Below, in pieces: positions 1-6,751 of a stretch of 10,412 nt of DNA. Below the pieces are notes generated by a model. That model was given only the letters and a program-made list of their open reading frames with translations, did not search any database and had not been told where the DNA came from. The stretch comes from Pseudomonadota bacterium (GTDB taxonomy: Bacteria; Myxococcota; Polyangia; Polyangiales; Polyangiaceae), in the NCBI GenBank assembly GCA_023419055.1, contig JAEZYO010000959.1, forward strand, positions 1 through 10,412. The letters run 5' to 3'. Each line of letters opens with the position of its first letter. The first letter of the stretch is position 1. Position numbers and translations under genes: made by a program.

Positions 1-174
1 TTCGGCATGCTGGTCCACCACACGGATGCGAAACGCGAGTTCGCCTACGACCGCAAGTCCGCGCTCGCGAAGCTGAGCTCCGCGCTCGACGCCGCGCCGC
101 AGCGAGGCTGGGTGGTCGTCGACATGAAGCGCGACTGGAAGATGGTGTACCCGTTCGAGCGGGCCGAGAAGTAG
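1..174 (+). CDS. 3' end of a HAD-like phosphatase gene (partial)
   Basis: Frame 1 is open from the first base of the window to a TAG at 172-174, giving 57 C-terminal residues; the start lies outside. The tail contains the strings LVHHTDA, YDR, GWVVVDMKRDW and PFE. From memory these resemble the extreme C-terminus of a group of roughly 300-residue haloacid-dehalogenase-fold phosphatases (phosphoserine-phosphatase-like) in proteobacteria and myxobacteria. The catalytic DxDx(T/V) motif and the other HAD motifs would be upstream, so activity cannot be judged here. The gene converges on the outer-membrane protein gene, with a 55-bp gap that holds a perfect hairpin. Coding is fairly certain from reading frame and codon bias; the family name rests on tail similarity only. 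Confidence 0.6.
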   Translation, partial: FGMLVHHTDAKREFAYDRKSALAKLSSALDAAPQRGWVVVDMKRDWKMVYPFERAEK

Positions 175-188
175 CGCCCCAGGCACCG

Positions 189-207
189 TCCGCGCTGGGT
201 GCGCGGA
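189..207. terminator. Hairpin between convergent genes, candidate bidirectional terminator
   Basis: TCCGCGC (189-195) and GCGCGGA (201-207) form a perfect 7-bp stem with a TGGGT loop, in the 55-bp gap between the stops of the HAD-like gene and the outer-membrane protein gene. No T-run follows on either strand, so it is not a classic intrinsic terminator. It may block exonucleases or assist Rho-dependent ends. Short GC hairpins arise easily at this base composition. Confidence 0.35.
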
Positions 208-229
208 TCGCGGGCGCGCGGCGAGGCTT

Positions 230-922
230 TCAGAACATCACGAAGACGCCTCCAGAAAGATCGAGCTGCCAAATGCCGTCTCCGACGAAACCGTAGGAGC
301 ACCCGCCGCTACCGCAGAAGATGGCGCTGCCGGTGCCGGTCCAAGTGTACGGGAGCCGCGCCTGCAGTCGGACCCCGACGCTCTCGCTCGCCAGGAGCTT
401 CACGCCGCCGAGCAGCACCGTGGCGAAGTAAGTCTCGTTGTCGTAGAGATAGACCTCGGGGTCGAAGTACGTCGCGCCGAGCGTAAAGCCGATGAACGGC
501 CTGACCGTGCCGTACGGCAACTCCTGGTGCGCACCAATCTGGAAGTAGTGCACGTCGATGTCCGTGAGCGTGCCTTCGGCACCGATGTGGGGGTCGAACT
601 CGAGCTCCGTCGGAAAGTACGTGTAGCTGAGCTCGAGCAAGGTGAGGCTCGGCAACCTGAAGTCGAGGTTGCCGGTATAGGCCAGGTTTCCGACCAGCCC
701 GACGTCGCCGTCGAAGGTTTCGACGTTCGCGCCGAAGAGCCATCCGACTTGCGCGCCCAGCTGAACGCGGTCCAACGGTCCGAGGACACGCCGCTGCGGG
801 GGCGGAGGAGGAGGCGGCGGCTCGTAGATCACCATCTGTGCCTGCGCCGGGAGCGAAGCGGCCTCCGCCCCGAGCAGGGCGAGCCCACTCACGAACGCAA
901 GACGTCTCGATGTCGAAGGCAT
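230..922 (-). CDS. Small outer-membrane beta-barrel protein
   Basis: Encodes 230 residues. An in-frame ATG at 943 directly abuts the upstream stop, but the ATG at 922 is preceded by a GGAGGA box at ideal distance and opens a clean signal peptide (arginines at 6-7, hydrophobic residues 8-22, cleavage probably after the AQAQ stretch near 29), so I chose 922. The mature N-terminus has eight consecutive prolines (35-42). The rest alternates polar and hydrophobic residues with many aromatics and glycines, as in transmembrane beta-strands, and the protein ends in Phe, the usual last residue of BamA-inserted barrels. Cys203 and Cys208 could form a small disulfide loop. Size fits an 8-strand OmpA/OmpW-like or surface-antigen-like barrel. 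No specific ligand can be inferred. It is second in a leftward operon, 21 nt after the membrane protein gene. Confidence 0.8.
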   Translation of the reverse strand: MPSTSRRLAFVSGLALLGAEAASLPAQAQMVIYEPPPPPPPPQRRVLGPLDRVQLGAQVGWLFGANVETFDGDVGLVGNLAYTGNLDFRLPSLTLLELSYTYFPTELEFDPHIGAEGTLTDIDVHYFQIGAHQELPYGTVRPFIGFTLGATYFDPEVYLYDNETYFATVLLGGVKLLASESVGVRLQARLPYTWTGTGSAIFCGSGGCSYGFVGDGIWQLDLSGGVFVMF

Positions 923-943
923 GGTTCCTCCTCTGCGATCCAT

Positions 944-2101
944 TCACAGCGCGAGCAGCCCCACTATCTGACCGATGGCTTGCTTCGCAGGGATCCTCGT
1001 GAGCGCCGCGAGCAAGATCGGCAGCGCTGCGGCGGCGACGTAGAGGAGCGCGTAGTTCTTGGTGATGGGCAGCGGCCGCGTCCGTGTCACCAGGACCGTG
1101 CTCTCCGTGAGGCTCCAATACGAGTCGAATAGCGGAAAGTAGCTGTCCGGCGCGTTCTCCTCGATGGCGCGGCCACTCTGTTCGTCCATCTTGCGCGACA
1201 TCACGCAGGCGAGCTCTCCGCGCTCGAGCAGCGCGGCTTGCCGGGCCTGGAAGATGGCCGGGAACGCGAGCACGAGCGGAGCGAGCAAGGCCACCGTGAC
1301 GCCGCTCACGAACAGCAGCGCCGCGAGCTTGTAGTGCATCACGCTCACGTTGCTGTTCGCGAGCGTGTTCGCGAGCCCTCCCGCCACGTCCGTACCGGCC
1401 GCGAAGGCGAGCGCGGCGAACGGCAGGTGCGCGCGCAGGATCGGACCGAGTCCCGCAGCCGCGTCCGGATGGTAGGCGCTCAGCCTGAGCGGCAGCGAGA
1501 TCAGGCTGCGCAGCAAGCGGGTCCAGAGGACGAGGGTCCAGATCCAGACCAGGAGCTGCGACACCACGAGCGGACGCGCCACGAGGTAGTACCAGGCGCC
1601 GGCGATCGAGAGCTCGTGAGGCGCGCCGCGCCAGCCGTCGAACCCACCGCTGGTCCGGAACTCCACCCAGGAGACCAGATACGAGAGGACGAGCGAGCCG
1701 AGCATGACGAGCCGTGAATCTCGCTGTCGTTCGATACGCTCGATGCGCTCGCGGTACTCGGCGCGCTGCTCCGCGTCGACCATCCCGGCGCGCGGAAAGT
1801 ACTCCACGGCGAGCGCCGACAGCCGGTCCACGAAGCGCCGGCAGTAGATCAAGACCGGCAGCTCCACGAGGAGCCTCACGTGGACGGCGATGTCGTCCGT
1901 GAACGGGCGCGGCCCCTCGACGAGGCGACCTGCGGCGGCGCTGAGCAGCGCGAGAGGCACCCACGAAAGGAGCACGAGCGAGATGCTGCGTGGCCTCTCA
2001 CCTCGCGCGTGCGCGACACGCGTCGCGAAGCGGCTGAAGGGCAAGCTTCGGAAGAGCTTGAAGCGCGGAGCGCTCGCGTTGTCGAACGTGTTCGTGACCA
2101 A
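944..2101 (-). CDS. Polytopic inner-membrane protein of unknown function
   Basis: Encodes about 385 residues if it starts at the TTG at 2101, which follows a GGTGGAAG purine stretch. The frame stays open to 2410, but those extra 103 residues are Arg/Glu-rich, look non-coding, and would overlap the divergent gene at 2321, so I reject the longer form. Hydrophobic segments lie near residues 40-58, 75-88, 130-146, 177-195, 225-242, 259-281 and 350-370, suggesting six or seven membrane helices. A charged stretch with several Arg and Glu (about 110-130) would sit between helices. I recall similar uncharacterised proteins of about 400 residues in other proteobacteria, with a DI.VHVR.LV motif near helix 2 as here (71-79), but no function. 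It is first in a leftward operon with the outer-membrane barrel gene. The start codon is the least certain part. Confidence 0.72.
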   Translation of the reverse strand: MVTNTFDNASAPRFKLFRSLPFSRFATRVAHARGERPRSISLVLLSWVPLALLSAAAGRLVEGPRPFTDDIAVHVRLLVELPVLIYCRRFVDRLSALAVEYFPRAGMVDAEQRAEYRERIERIERQRDSRLVMLGSLVLSYLVSWVEFRTSGGFDGWRGAPHELSIAGAWYYLVARPLVVSQLLVWIWTLVLWTRLLRSLISLPLRLSAYHPDAAAGLGPILRAHLPFAALAFAAGTDVAGGLANTLANSNVSVMHYKLAALLFVSGVTVALLAPLVLAFPAIFQARQAALLERGELACVMSRKMDEQSGRAIEENAPDSYFPLFDSYWSLTESTVLVTRTRPLPITKNYALLYVAAAALPILLAALTRIPAKQAIGQIVGLLAL

Positions 2102-2320
2102 GAGCGATCTTCCACCCGAAGGTGCAGCGCGCGTGCCATGAGCCAGGTCGCCACTTCTCTTCAAGGATGCGGCGTGCTCGCTTTGCCGATCCTCACCTGG
2201 TTTCCGAACAGTTTCTCCGAGGAGAACGCGCGGAGGCTCGCGCGTATCGCCTCGGGCATCGCTCAATCTCGAGTGGATTTCTCCGTCACGCTGCCTGGAT
2301 AATCCGGGCGGAGCGACTCC
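2102..2320. promoter_or_regulatory. Divergent promoter region between the membrane-protein operon and the binding-protein gene
   Basis: This 219-bp gap separates two divergently transcribed units, so both promoters should lie here unless the minus-strand gene starts further upstream. The minus strand carries a sigma-54-like element at 2123-2139. The plus strand has GATAAT at 2298-2303, one mismatch from the -10 consensus, but only a weak TGGATT in the -35 position (2274-2279). A promoter there would give a leader of roughly ten bases. Confidence 0.45.
2123..2139 (-). promoter_or_regulatory. Sigma-54-like -24/-12 promoter element
   Basis: Read on the minus strand the 17 bases are ATGGCACGCGCGCTGCA. 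Against the published consensus YTGGCACGRNNNTTGCW, 11 of 14 specified positions match, including the complete TGGCACG block and the invariant GG and GC dinucleotides at exact 10-nt separation. Transcription would begin about 12 nt downstream, near 2112, only about 11 nt before the proposed TTG start at 2101. That is short but would retain a GGAAG ribosome site. Sigma-54 promoters are abundant in myxobacteria. The call comes from consensus match alone. Confidence 0.42.
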
Positions 2321-2321
2321 G
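2309..2321 (+). promoter_or_regulatory. Ribosome binding site within a small hairpin
   Basis: The GGAG at 2310-2313 sits 7 nt before the GTG start at 2321 and supports that start. The same bases form a perfect 5-bp stem, CGGAG with CTCCG around a CGA loop, that covers the ribosome site and the first base of the start codon. The stem could limit translation of the binding-protein gene. A short stem next to a ribosome site can also be chance. Confidence 0.4.
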
Positions 2322-3922
2322 TGGAGAAGCTGACCACGCTTTCTAAATTGCTCATCGCGGCCATCCTGAGCGGCTCGATCTTCACCGCCTTCCGCACGTA
2401 CGGCGACCACGCTTCACCGCCCGGGGTCGCCGGCCCCGAGGTCGCGCCGCCCGCTCCGCAGCAGAAAGCAGCCGCGACGCCGCCGAAGCCCGCTCCGGCC
2501 ACGAAGTTTCGCCCAGTCGGGGGCCGCGCGATCCGCGTCGCGCTCTCTCAGTGGCCCGGACACGTCGCGCTGCTCGTCGGCGCGGGCGGACTCAAAACTC
2601 AGCCGAATTCAATCGCGGCGCGCGCCGGGCTGGATCTCGAGATCGTGTTCATCGAAGACGCGCCCAGCAAGAACAAGGCGCTCCAGTCGGGTGAGGTCGA
2701 CTTCGTCTGGCAGACCGTGGACGAGCTACCGATCACGCTCGGCGCGTACAAAGAAGCCTCGATCGAGACCAAGGTCATCCTGCAGCTCGACTGGTCTCAG
2801 GGCGGCGATGCCTGTGTCGCCACGCGCGAGGTGCAGAGGGTCGAGGACATCGTCGGCAAGAGGTCAGCCATGCTGATGTTCTCGCCCGACCACACGCTGT
2901 TCGAGTTCATGATCAATAACTCGCGCCTCTCGCGCGAGCAGGTGGCCGAAGCGCGCAAGAACACGGCATTCTCGCTCGACGACGTCACGTTCTCGCGCGT
3001 CGAGTTCGCGGCCGGCAGGGCAGACGTCGCCTGCCTCTGGGAGCCCGACGTGACGCTCGCGCTCGCGAGCCGCCCCGGGGCGCACCGGCTGTTCTCCACG
3101 GCCGACGCGACCGAGCTCGTCGCCGACGTCTTGCTGGCGCGCCGCGACCTCTTGGACGCTCACCCGGAGGTCGCGGAGCAGCTCGCGAAGGTCTGGTTCG
3201 ACTCGGTCACCGCCGCGGAGCTCAACCGGCCCGAGGCGGCGCGCCTGATCTCGAGCGTCGCCTCGCGCTTCCGCGACGAGCTCGGATACGAAAAGACGCT
3301 GACCGCGTTGAGCTGGGCCAAATGGTCGACGCTCTCCGACAACGTGAGGCTGTTCGGTCTCGACGGCAGCGCGCCGGCCTTCGACCGCGTCTACAACCAG
3401 GCGGACGGGATCTGGATCGACTACCCGCAAGCCGACATCGAGGATCGCTTTGCTCCCGTCACGGTGCGCGACGACCGCGCGGTTCGAAAGCTCTGGGAAG
3501 CAGCGGGGCGCCCTGCGGCGAGCGCTCCGCAGCGCTACGAGCCGGAGCTCGCCCGCACCGGTGTGCCCGTCTTCACGAAGCCGGTCTCGATCAATTTCGG
3601 GAGCGGCAGCTACGAGCTGACGCCCGAGGCGATCGCCGCGATCAACCAGCACGTCTTGCCCGAGCTCGAGATCGCGAAGGGCATGTACGCGCGCATCGAA
3701 GGCAACACGGACAGCATCGGTGACCGCAAGGGGAACCAGGCGCTGAGCCAGCTCCGCGCGCAGGCGATCGTGGACTACCTCGTGAAGCGCGGCATCCCCG
3801 TCGAACGCCTGGTCGCGCGCGGCAACGGAGCCGCCCAGCCGATAGCGAGCAACGATACACCCGAGGGTCGCGCCCAGAACCGGCGCACGGAGATCCTCTT
3901 CATCCGCGGGACCAAGCGATGA
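2321..3922 (+). CDS. Membrane-anchored NitT/TauT-type substrate-binding domain fused to an OmpA peptidoglycan-binding domain
   Basis: Encodes 533 residues from a GTG with a GGAG site 7 nt upstream. Order: an uncleaved-looking hydrophobic anchor (9-24); a Pro/Ala linker (33-62); a type-2 periplasmic binding fold like the NMT1/TauA group of ABC binding proteins (about 70-395), with [10 protein letters not shown] at its first strand and [11 protein letters not shown] in the ligand lobe; and an OmpA-like domain (about 420-530). In the last, GNTDSIG and LSQLRAQ hold Asp464 and Arg479, spaced 15 residues as Asp271 and Arg286 are in E. coli OmpA, the pair that grips diaminopimelate; [12 protein letters not shown] completes the fold. 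The protein would hold a solute-binding module on the peptidoglycan in the periplasm. No permease or ATPase gene is adjacent, so a sensing or scaffold role is as likely as transport. The ligand is unknown. A similar fusion is, from memory, annotated as phosphate ABC transporter substrate-binding/OmpA family protein. The gene is 16 nt before the next. Confidence 0.86.
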   Translation: MEKLTTLSKLLIAAILSGSIFTAFRTYGDHASPPGVAGPEVAPPAPQQKAAATPPKPAPATKFRPVGGRAIRVALSQWPGHVALLVGAGGLKTQPNSIAARAGLDLEIVFIEDAPSKNKALQSGEVDFVWQTVDELPITLGAYKEASIETKVILQLDWSQGGDACVATREVQRVEDIVGKRSAMLMFSPDHTLFEFMINNSRLSREQVAEARKNTAFSLDDVTFSRVEFAAGRADVACLWEPDVTLALASRPGAHRLFSTADATELVADVLLARRDLLDAHPEVAEQLAKVWFDSVTAAELNRPEAARLISSVASRFRDELGYEKTLTALSWAKWSTLSDNVRLFGLDGSAPAFDRVYNQADGIWIDYPQADIEDRFAPVTVRDDRAVRKLWEAAGRPAASAPQRYEPELARTGVPVFTKPVSINFGSGSYELTPEAIAAINQHVLPELEIAKGMYARIEGNTDSIGDRKGNQALSQLRAQAIVDYLVKRGIPVERLVARGNGAAQPIASNDTPEGRAQNRRTEILFIRGTKR

Positions 3923-3938
3923 CGGAAAGGAGTCGCGC

Positions 3939-4748
3939 GTGACACGAGCCACTTCTTCGTCGACGAGCTACGTCGGCGCTGCGTTCTTCCAGCAGTACAA
4001 CTTGATCTTGTTCGGAGGATCGGCGCTGTTCTCGCTGGCGTCCGCGTCGCCGCTGCCCGTCGCGTTCGGCGCCGGGCTCGAGCTCCTCTGGCTCGGCGTG
4101 GGCTCGCGGCTCCCGCGGTTCCGCCGCTGGGTCGACCGCCGCCTCGACACCCAGGACCGCCTCGACCTCGACGACTCGATCACGGTCGCGATGCAAGCCC
4201 TCGACGGCGTGTACACGAGCCGACTGGTCGCGCTCGAACGGGTCCTGGAGGAGGTGCGTGCGTTCGCGCTCGAGCGCGCGGACGAAGCGGAGCTCGCGTC
4301 CGTCTTCGCCGAGCTCGACGCGGTTCGCCCCGGCGTGCTCCGCGTCTGTCAGCTGCACCAGCGGCTCTCGCGCTTCCTGAGCGACCCGGCCGAGGCCGGC
4401 CTGGAGCAGGAGATCGCGCGGCTCGATCAGGCCTTCACGAGCGAGCGAGACCTCGGCGTGCGCTTCACGCTGCGTCAGGCGGTCGTGCTCGCGCAGAAGC
4501 GGAAGCAGGAGCGCGATCGCCTGGTGGGGATGCGGCGCGCGATCGAGCTCCGGCTGGAGATGCTCGACAAGTCGGTAGCCCACCTGCGCTCGCGCAGCGC
4601 GACGCTGCTCTCTCCTGCGGAGCTGGGCGTCGAGGTGGACGCGCTGTCGGCGCAGCTCGCCTCCATCGCGGCGCTCGAGGCAGACGCGCCCGAAGGGAGC
4701 GCGTCCGCAGCGTCGCCGGTGGAGCCTCAGCGGGCGACCGGGAGTTGA
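3939..4748 (+). CDS. Membrane protein with a predicted coiled coil, partner gene of the OmpA fusion
   Basis: Encodes 269 residues from a GTG preceded by AAAGGAG with a 6-nt gap, a strong ribosome site that fixes the start. Hydrophobic stretches at about 21-37 and 40-56 could form a short two-helix hairpin. The rest is charged and helical, rich in Leu, Glu, Arg and Ala, with probable coiled-coil stretches around 95-120, 150-170 and 180-245. The tail (250-269) is Ala/Ser-rich and disordered. Two close helices would put both termini on the same side, probably the cytoplasm given the arginine-rich stretch after helix 2 (RLPRFRRWVDRR). I recognise no family. It follows the binding-protein/OmpA gene by 16 nt and is very likely co-transcribed, so the two products probably work at the same membrane. 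Its stop lies 3 nt from the stop of the opposing GYF gene. Confidence 0.78.
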   Translation: MTRATSSSTSYVGAAFFQQYNLILFGGSALFSLASASPLPVAFGAGLELLWLGVGSRLPRFRRWVDRRLDTQDRLDLDDSITVAMQALDGVYTSRLVALERVLEEVRAFALERADEAELASVFAELDAVRPGVLRVCQLHQRLSRFLSDPAEAGLEQEIARLDQAFTSERDLGVRFTLRQAVVLAQKRKQERDRLVGMRRAIELRLEMLDKSVAHLRSRSATLLSPAELGVEVDALSAQLASIAALEADAPEGSASAASPVEPQRATGS

Positions 4749-4749
4749 G

Positions 4750-4776
4750 GGTCAGAAGCGAACGGTCTTCCTGACC
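4750..4776. terminator. Hairpin at the 3-nt convergent junction
   Basis: GGTCAG (4750-4755) pairs with CTGACC (4771-4776), and AAG (4756-4758) with CTT (4767-4769), giving about nine pairs with one bulged C. It begins 2 nt after the stop of the coiled-coil gene and lies within the last codons of the opposing GYF gene. No T-run follows. It could end the rightward transcript; evidence is structural only. Confidence 0.28.
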
Positions 4777-6116
4777 GTGATGGCGTCGCCCTCGAACGGG
4801 CGGATGCGCGTGCGCGAGATCGCGTTGTACACGCAGGAGCGGTTCACGCCCGCCGGGAGCTGACTCTCGAACGACACCGAGCGCACCGCGCCGGAATTGC
4901 CGAAGGTCACGACGGCGCGCGCGCTGCCCTTGGCGTCTTGACCACAAGCGGACGCGCGGGCCGCGGCGCTGGCGAGCGCGCTCGCGATGGCGCCGCGATC
5001 GGGACCGCGCGAAGCGCCGCCGGAAGCTCTCGCGGGTGAGCTCGGGCGAGCGTCGTCGTCCGCTCCGCCGCGAGCGCCGCGCCCTCTACCGGCCCCCGAG
5101 CGCGAGCTCGAGTCGCTGTCGAGCTCCGACAGGCTCATGACGGGGATGGTGTTCGCGAGCTGTTGCGGTGGAGCGGCTTCGCTCGGCGTGGGAGTCTCCA
5201 CGGGCGCCGTACGCGGGCGCGCGGCTCGACCGCCCGAGCTCGGCGCCAGCATCATGACGACCTTCTCCGCCTGGTCGGCCGCGGAGCGAGCGGCCCGGAC
5301 CGGGCCGAACCAGAAGAACAGCGTGGTGAGGAGCACGGCCGCCACCGCGGTCATGGCGACGAGCGTCGGGCTCGCGCCGGCCTTCTGAGGAGCGGGCGAA
5401 AACCGGCGAACGGCGTCCGCCCCGTTCGTCGGCTGAGCCGGTGCCAACTGCGCGGGGTGAACGTGTGCCGCGAGCGCGAGCGGGGTGGAGGGCGAGACCG
5501 CCGAGACGGGCGGCGCCAGCGGGGCTTGCGCCTCCCTCACCTGCACTACCTCGCTGAAGCGCACTGAGTGCGGACGCGCGGGGCGTTGACTGAGCTCCAT
5601 CAAGAGAGCGAGGTCCTTGTCGCCGGCAGGGGGACGGGTCGTGGGGGTCGTCTTCGGCGCGAGCACGAGCCGCGCTTCGAGCGGCGGCGTCTCCACGCGC
5701 GCGACGGGCAGCGGACTCCGGGACGACGGCGGGGGCGGCGGATCCGACTTCTTCTTCGTCGCCGTGAGCGGCAGCACCGGCTCGTCCATGGCGGCAGCGG
5801 ATCGCGCGTCGAGGCTGGTCAGCGAGGTCAGCCTGAGACGCGCGCGACGCGTCCGCTCGGTCAAGAGTTGACGGAGCTCACGCATGATGAGGAGCGGTCG
5901 CCACTCCTCCATTCCGTCGCGCCACACGACGGCGCCGCGAGCAAGCCCCAGGCGATAGAGAGGAACGATCTGCTCGGGCTCGAGCTCGAGCTGCACCAAC
6001 CAGCGCTGCGCGTCGACGTCGTCCTCGTGCAATTCGTCGGCGCGAGCACGCTCCGCTTCGCTCAGCGAGGGAGCGCTGAGCCTCGGCAGGGTGATCTCGT
6101 CTTCCGCGTAAGCCAC
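4752..6116 (-). CDS. GYF-domain single-pass membrane protein with TonB/AgmX-like C-terminal domain
   Basis: Encodes 454 residues from a GTG at 6116 with AGAGG five bases upstream. Residues 38-76 match a GYF_2 domain (RWLVQLEL ... AVVWRDGMEEWRPL), a fold that binds proline-rich peptides. A long Pro/Ala-rich linker follows, then one membrane helix (about 251-271), another disordered Ser/Gly/Arg stretch (295-375), and a compact C-terminal domain (376-454) with Cys391 and Cys428 placed as a likely disulfide. That domain resembles the short AgmX/PglI or TonB-like tail common in Polyangiales proteins (a FGNSGAVRSV strand, a Cys-containing helix, then RPFEGDAITVRK). The topology is probably cytoplasmic GYF and periplasmic tail. 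Myxococcus AgmX (GltJ), a gliding-motor protein, shares GYF, helix and TonB-like parts, but the zinc-binding CxxC motifs expected of it are absent, so it is not a clear orthologue. It is transcribed alone here. Confidence 0.8.
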   Translation of the reverse strand: MAYAEDEITLPRLSAPSLSEAERARADELHEDDVDAQRWLVQLELEPEQIVPLYRLGLARGAVVWRDGMEEWRPLLIMRELRQLLTERTRRARLRLTSLTSLDARSAAAMDEPVLPLTATKKKSDPPPPPSSRSPLPVARVETPPLEARLVLAPKTTPTTRPPAGDKDLALLMELSQRPARPHSVRFSEVVQVREAQAPLAPPVSAVSPSTPLALAAHVHPAQLAPAQPTNGADAVRRFSPAPQKAGASPTLVAMTAVAAVLLTTLFFWFGPVRAARSAADQAEKVVMMLAPSSGGRAARPRTAPVETPTPSEAAPPQQLANTIPVMSLSELDSDSSSRSGAGRGRGARGGADDDARPSSPARASGGASRGPDRGAIASALASAAARASACGQDAKGSARAVVTFGNSGAVRSVSFESQLPAGVNRSCVYNAISRTRIRPFEGDAITVRKTVRF

Positions 6117-6751
6117 GGTGCCTCTGCGAGAACGGACGAGGATCGGCGCTATTGCCGGCCCTCGTGCTGATCTCGATGGTCCCGCTTACCATGGATCCGT
6201 CACGCATACATCACCGCCTATTGACTCCAATGACGGCAGAAAGCGCTGTGGTCACGGTTCCAGCGGACAGCCCGACATTTGCAACACGCCGAGGCAATGA
6301 TGCGTGCATCGTGTTGGCGCATTCCGCGTTCAACAGAAGTCACTCAGACGAGAAATCGCGCTCGCTTACTCGGAGCAAGACACTTCACTCACGGGTGATT
6401 GCTCGTCCAAACCCAAACTCTCGCTCTCCAGCTACCGAGCCAGCACCGCGCGACTCGAGTGGCCCAAACGAGAACGCTACGCTTTCGGCGCGTTACCCCC
6501 GAACAGCCTGGGCGCCTGTCAAGGGTTCTTGCACCGGGTTCGCTCACCTCGAGGTGTCCCTGCCGCACGGAAAGTTAAGACGGCTTACTTGCGTTCTGGC
6601 CGTAGCTCCTCGAGCCGACGACCCCAAGCCGGCCCACGTGCATCACCCGTGCGGGTCGTCTTGGACGGAGCTCACGCGAACGGCTCGACGCCGGGGCGTC
6701 GAACCGCTTCCTGCCCCAATGAACGGCGCGTGACCTGACGACGAGCGTCGC
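6117..6751. other. 635-bp gap without a convincing gene
   Basis: Both flanking genes run leftward, so this should contain the promoter of the GYF gene and the end of the CE15 gene. Open frames exist on the plus strand (for example 6304-6738), but they lack the strong G/C third-position bias of neighbouring genes, have no good ribosome sites and yield low-complexity Arg/Ser/Pro sequence, so I do not call them. On the minus strand TTGGAG (6226-6231) and TATGCG are 16 nt apart upstream of the GYF gene, a weak promoter guess. A 12-bp palindrome lies at 6545-6556 and a hairpin at 6681-6706. No tRNA or known RNA was recognised. Confidence 0.6.
6681..6706 (-). terminator. Stem-loop downstream of the CE15 gene, candidate terminator
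   Basis: CGGCTCGACGC (6681-6691) and GCGTCGAACCG (6696-6706) pair over 11 positions with one C-A mismatch around a CGGG loop. The element lies about 45 bases past the leftward CE15 stop codon and inside non-coding DNA, as expected for a 3'-end structure. No T-rich stretch follows on the minus strand. Confidence 0.4.

Noticed and set aside
28..40. GAAACGC word in the HAD-like gene
   Set aside because: It is a single copy inside coding sequence with no inverted partner, so unrelated to the esterase operator candidate.
923..943. Start of the outer-membrane protein at the ATG at 943
   Set aside because: The ATG at 922 has a GGAGGA box at correct distance and gives a standard signal peptide; the upstream ATG has no ribosome site and adds a charged MDRRGGT stretch.
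309..1964. Long 551-codon open frame on the minus strand
   Set aside because: It is the shadow of two well-supported genes in another frame; the product is Arg/Ala-rich with no domain.
2102..2410. N-terminal extension of the leftward membrane protein to 2410
   Set aside because: It would overlap the divergent gene by about 90 bp, its composition is Arg/Glu-rich and unlike a real N-terminus, and a ribosome site precedes the TTG at 2101.
6545..6556. 12-bp perfect palindrome CACCTCGAGGTG
   Set aside because: A few such palindromes are expected by chance in 10 kb, and there is no promoter or repeated copy next to it.
6525..6560. GGTTCG-containing stretch resembling a tRNA T-arm
   Set aside because: No matching acceptor, D or anticodon arms could be found around it.
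6152..6738. Two plus-strand open frames in the large gap
   Set aside because: No ribosome site, no biased third positions, no recognisable protein features.
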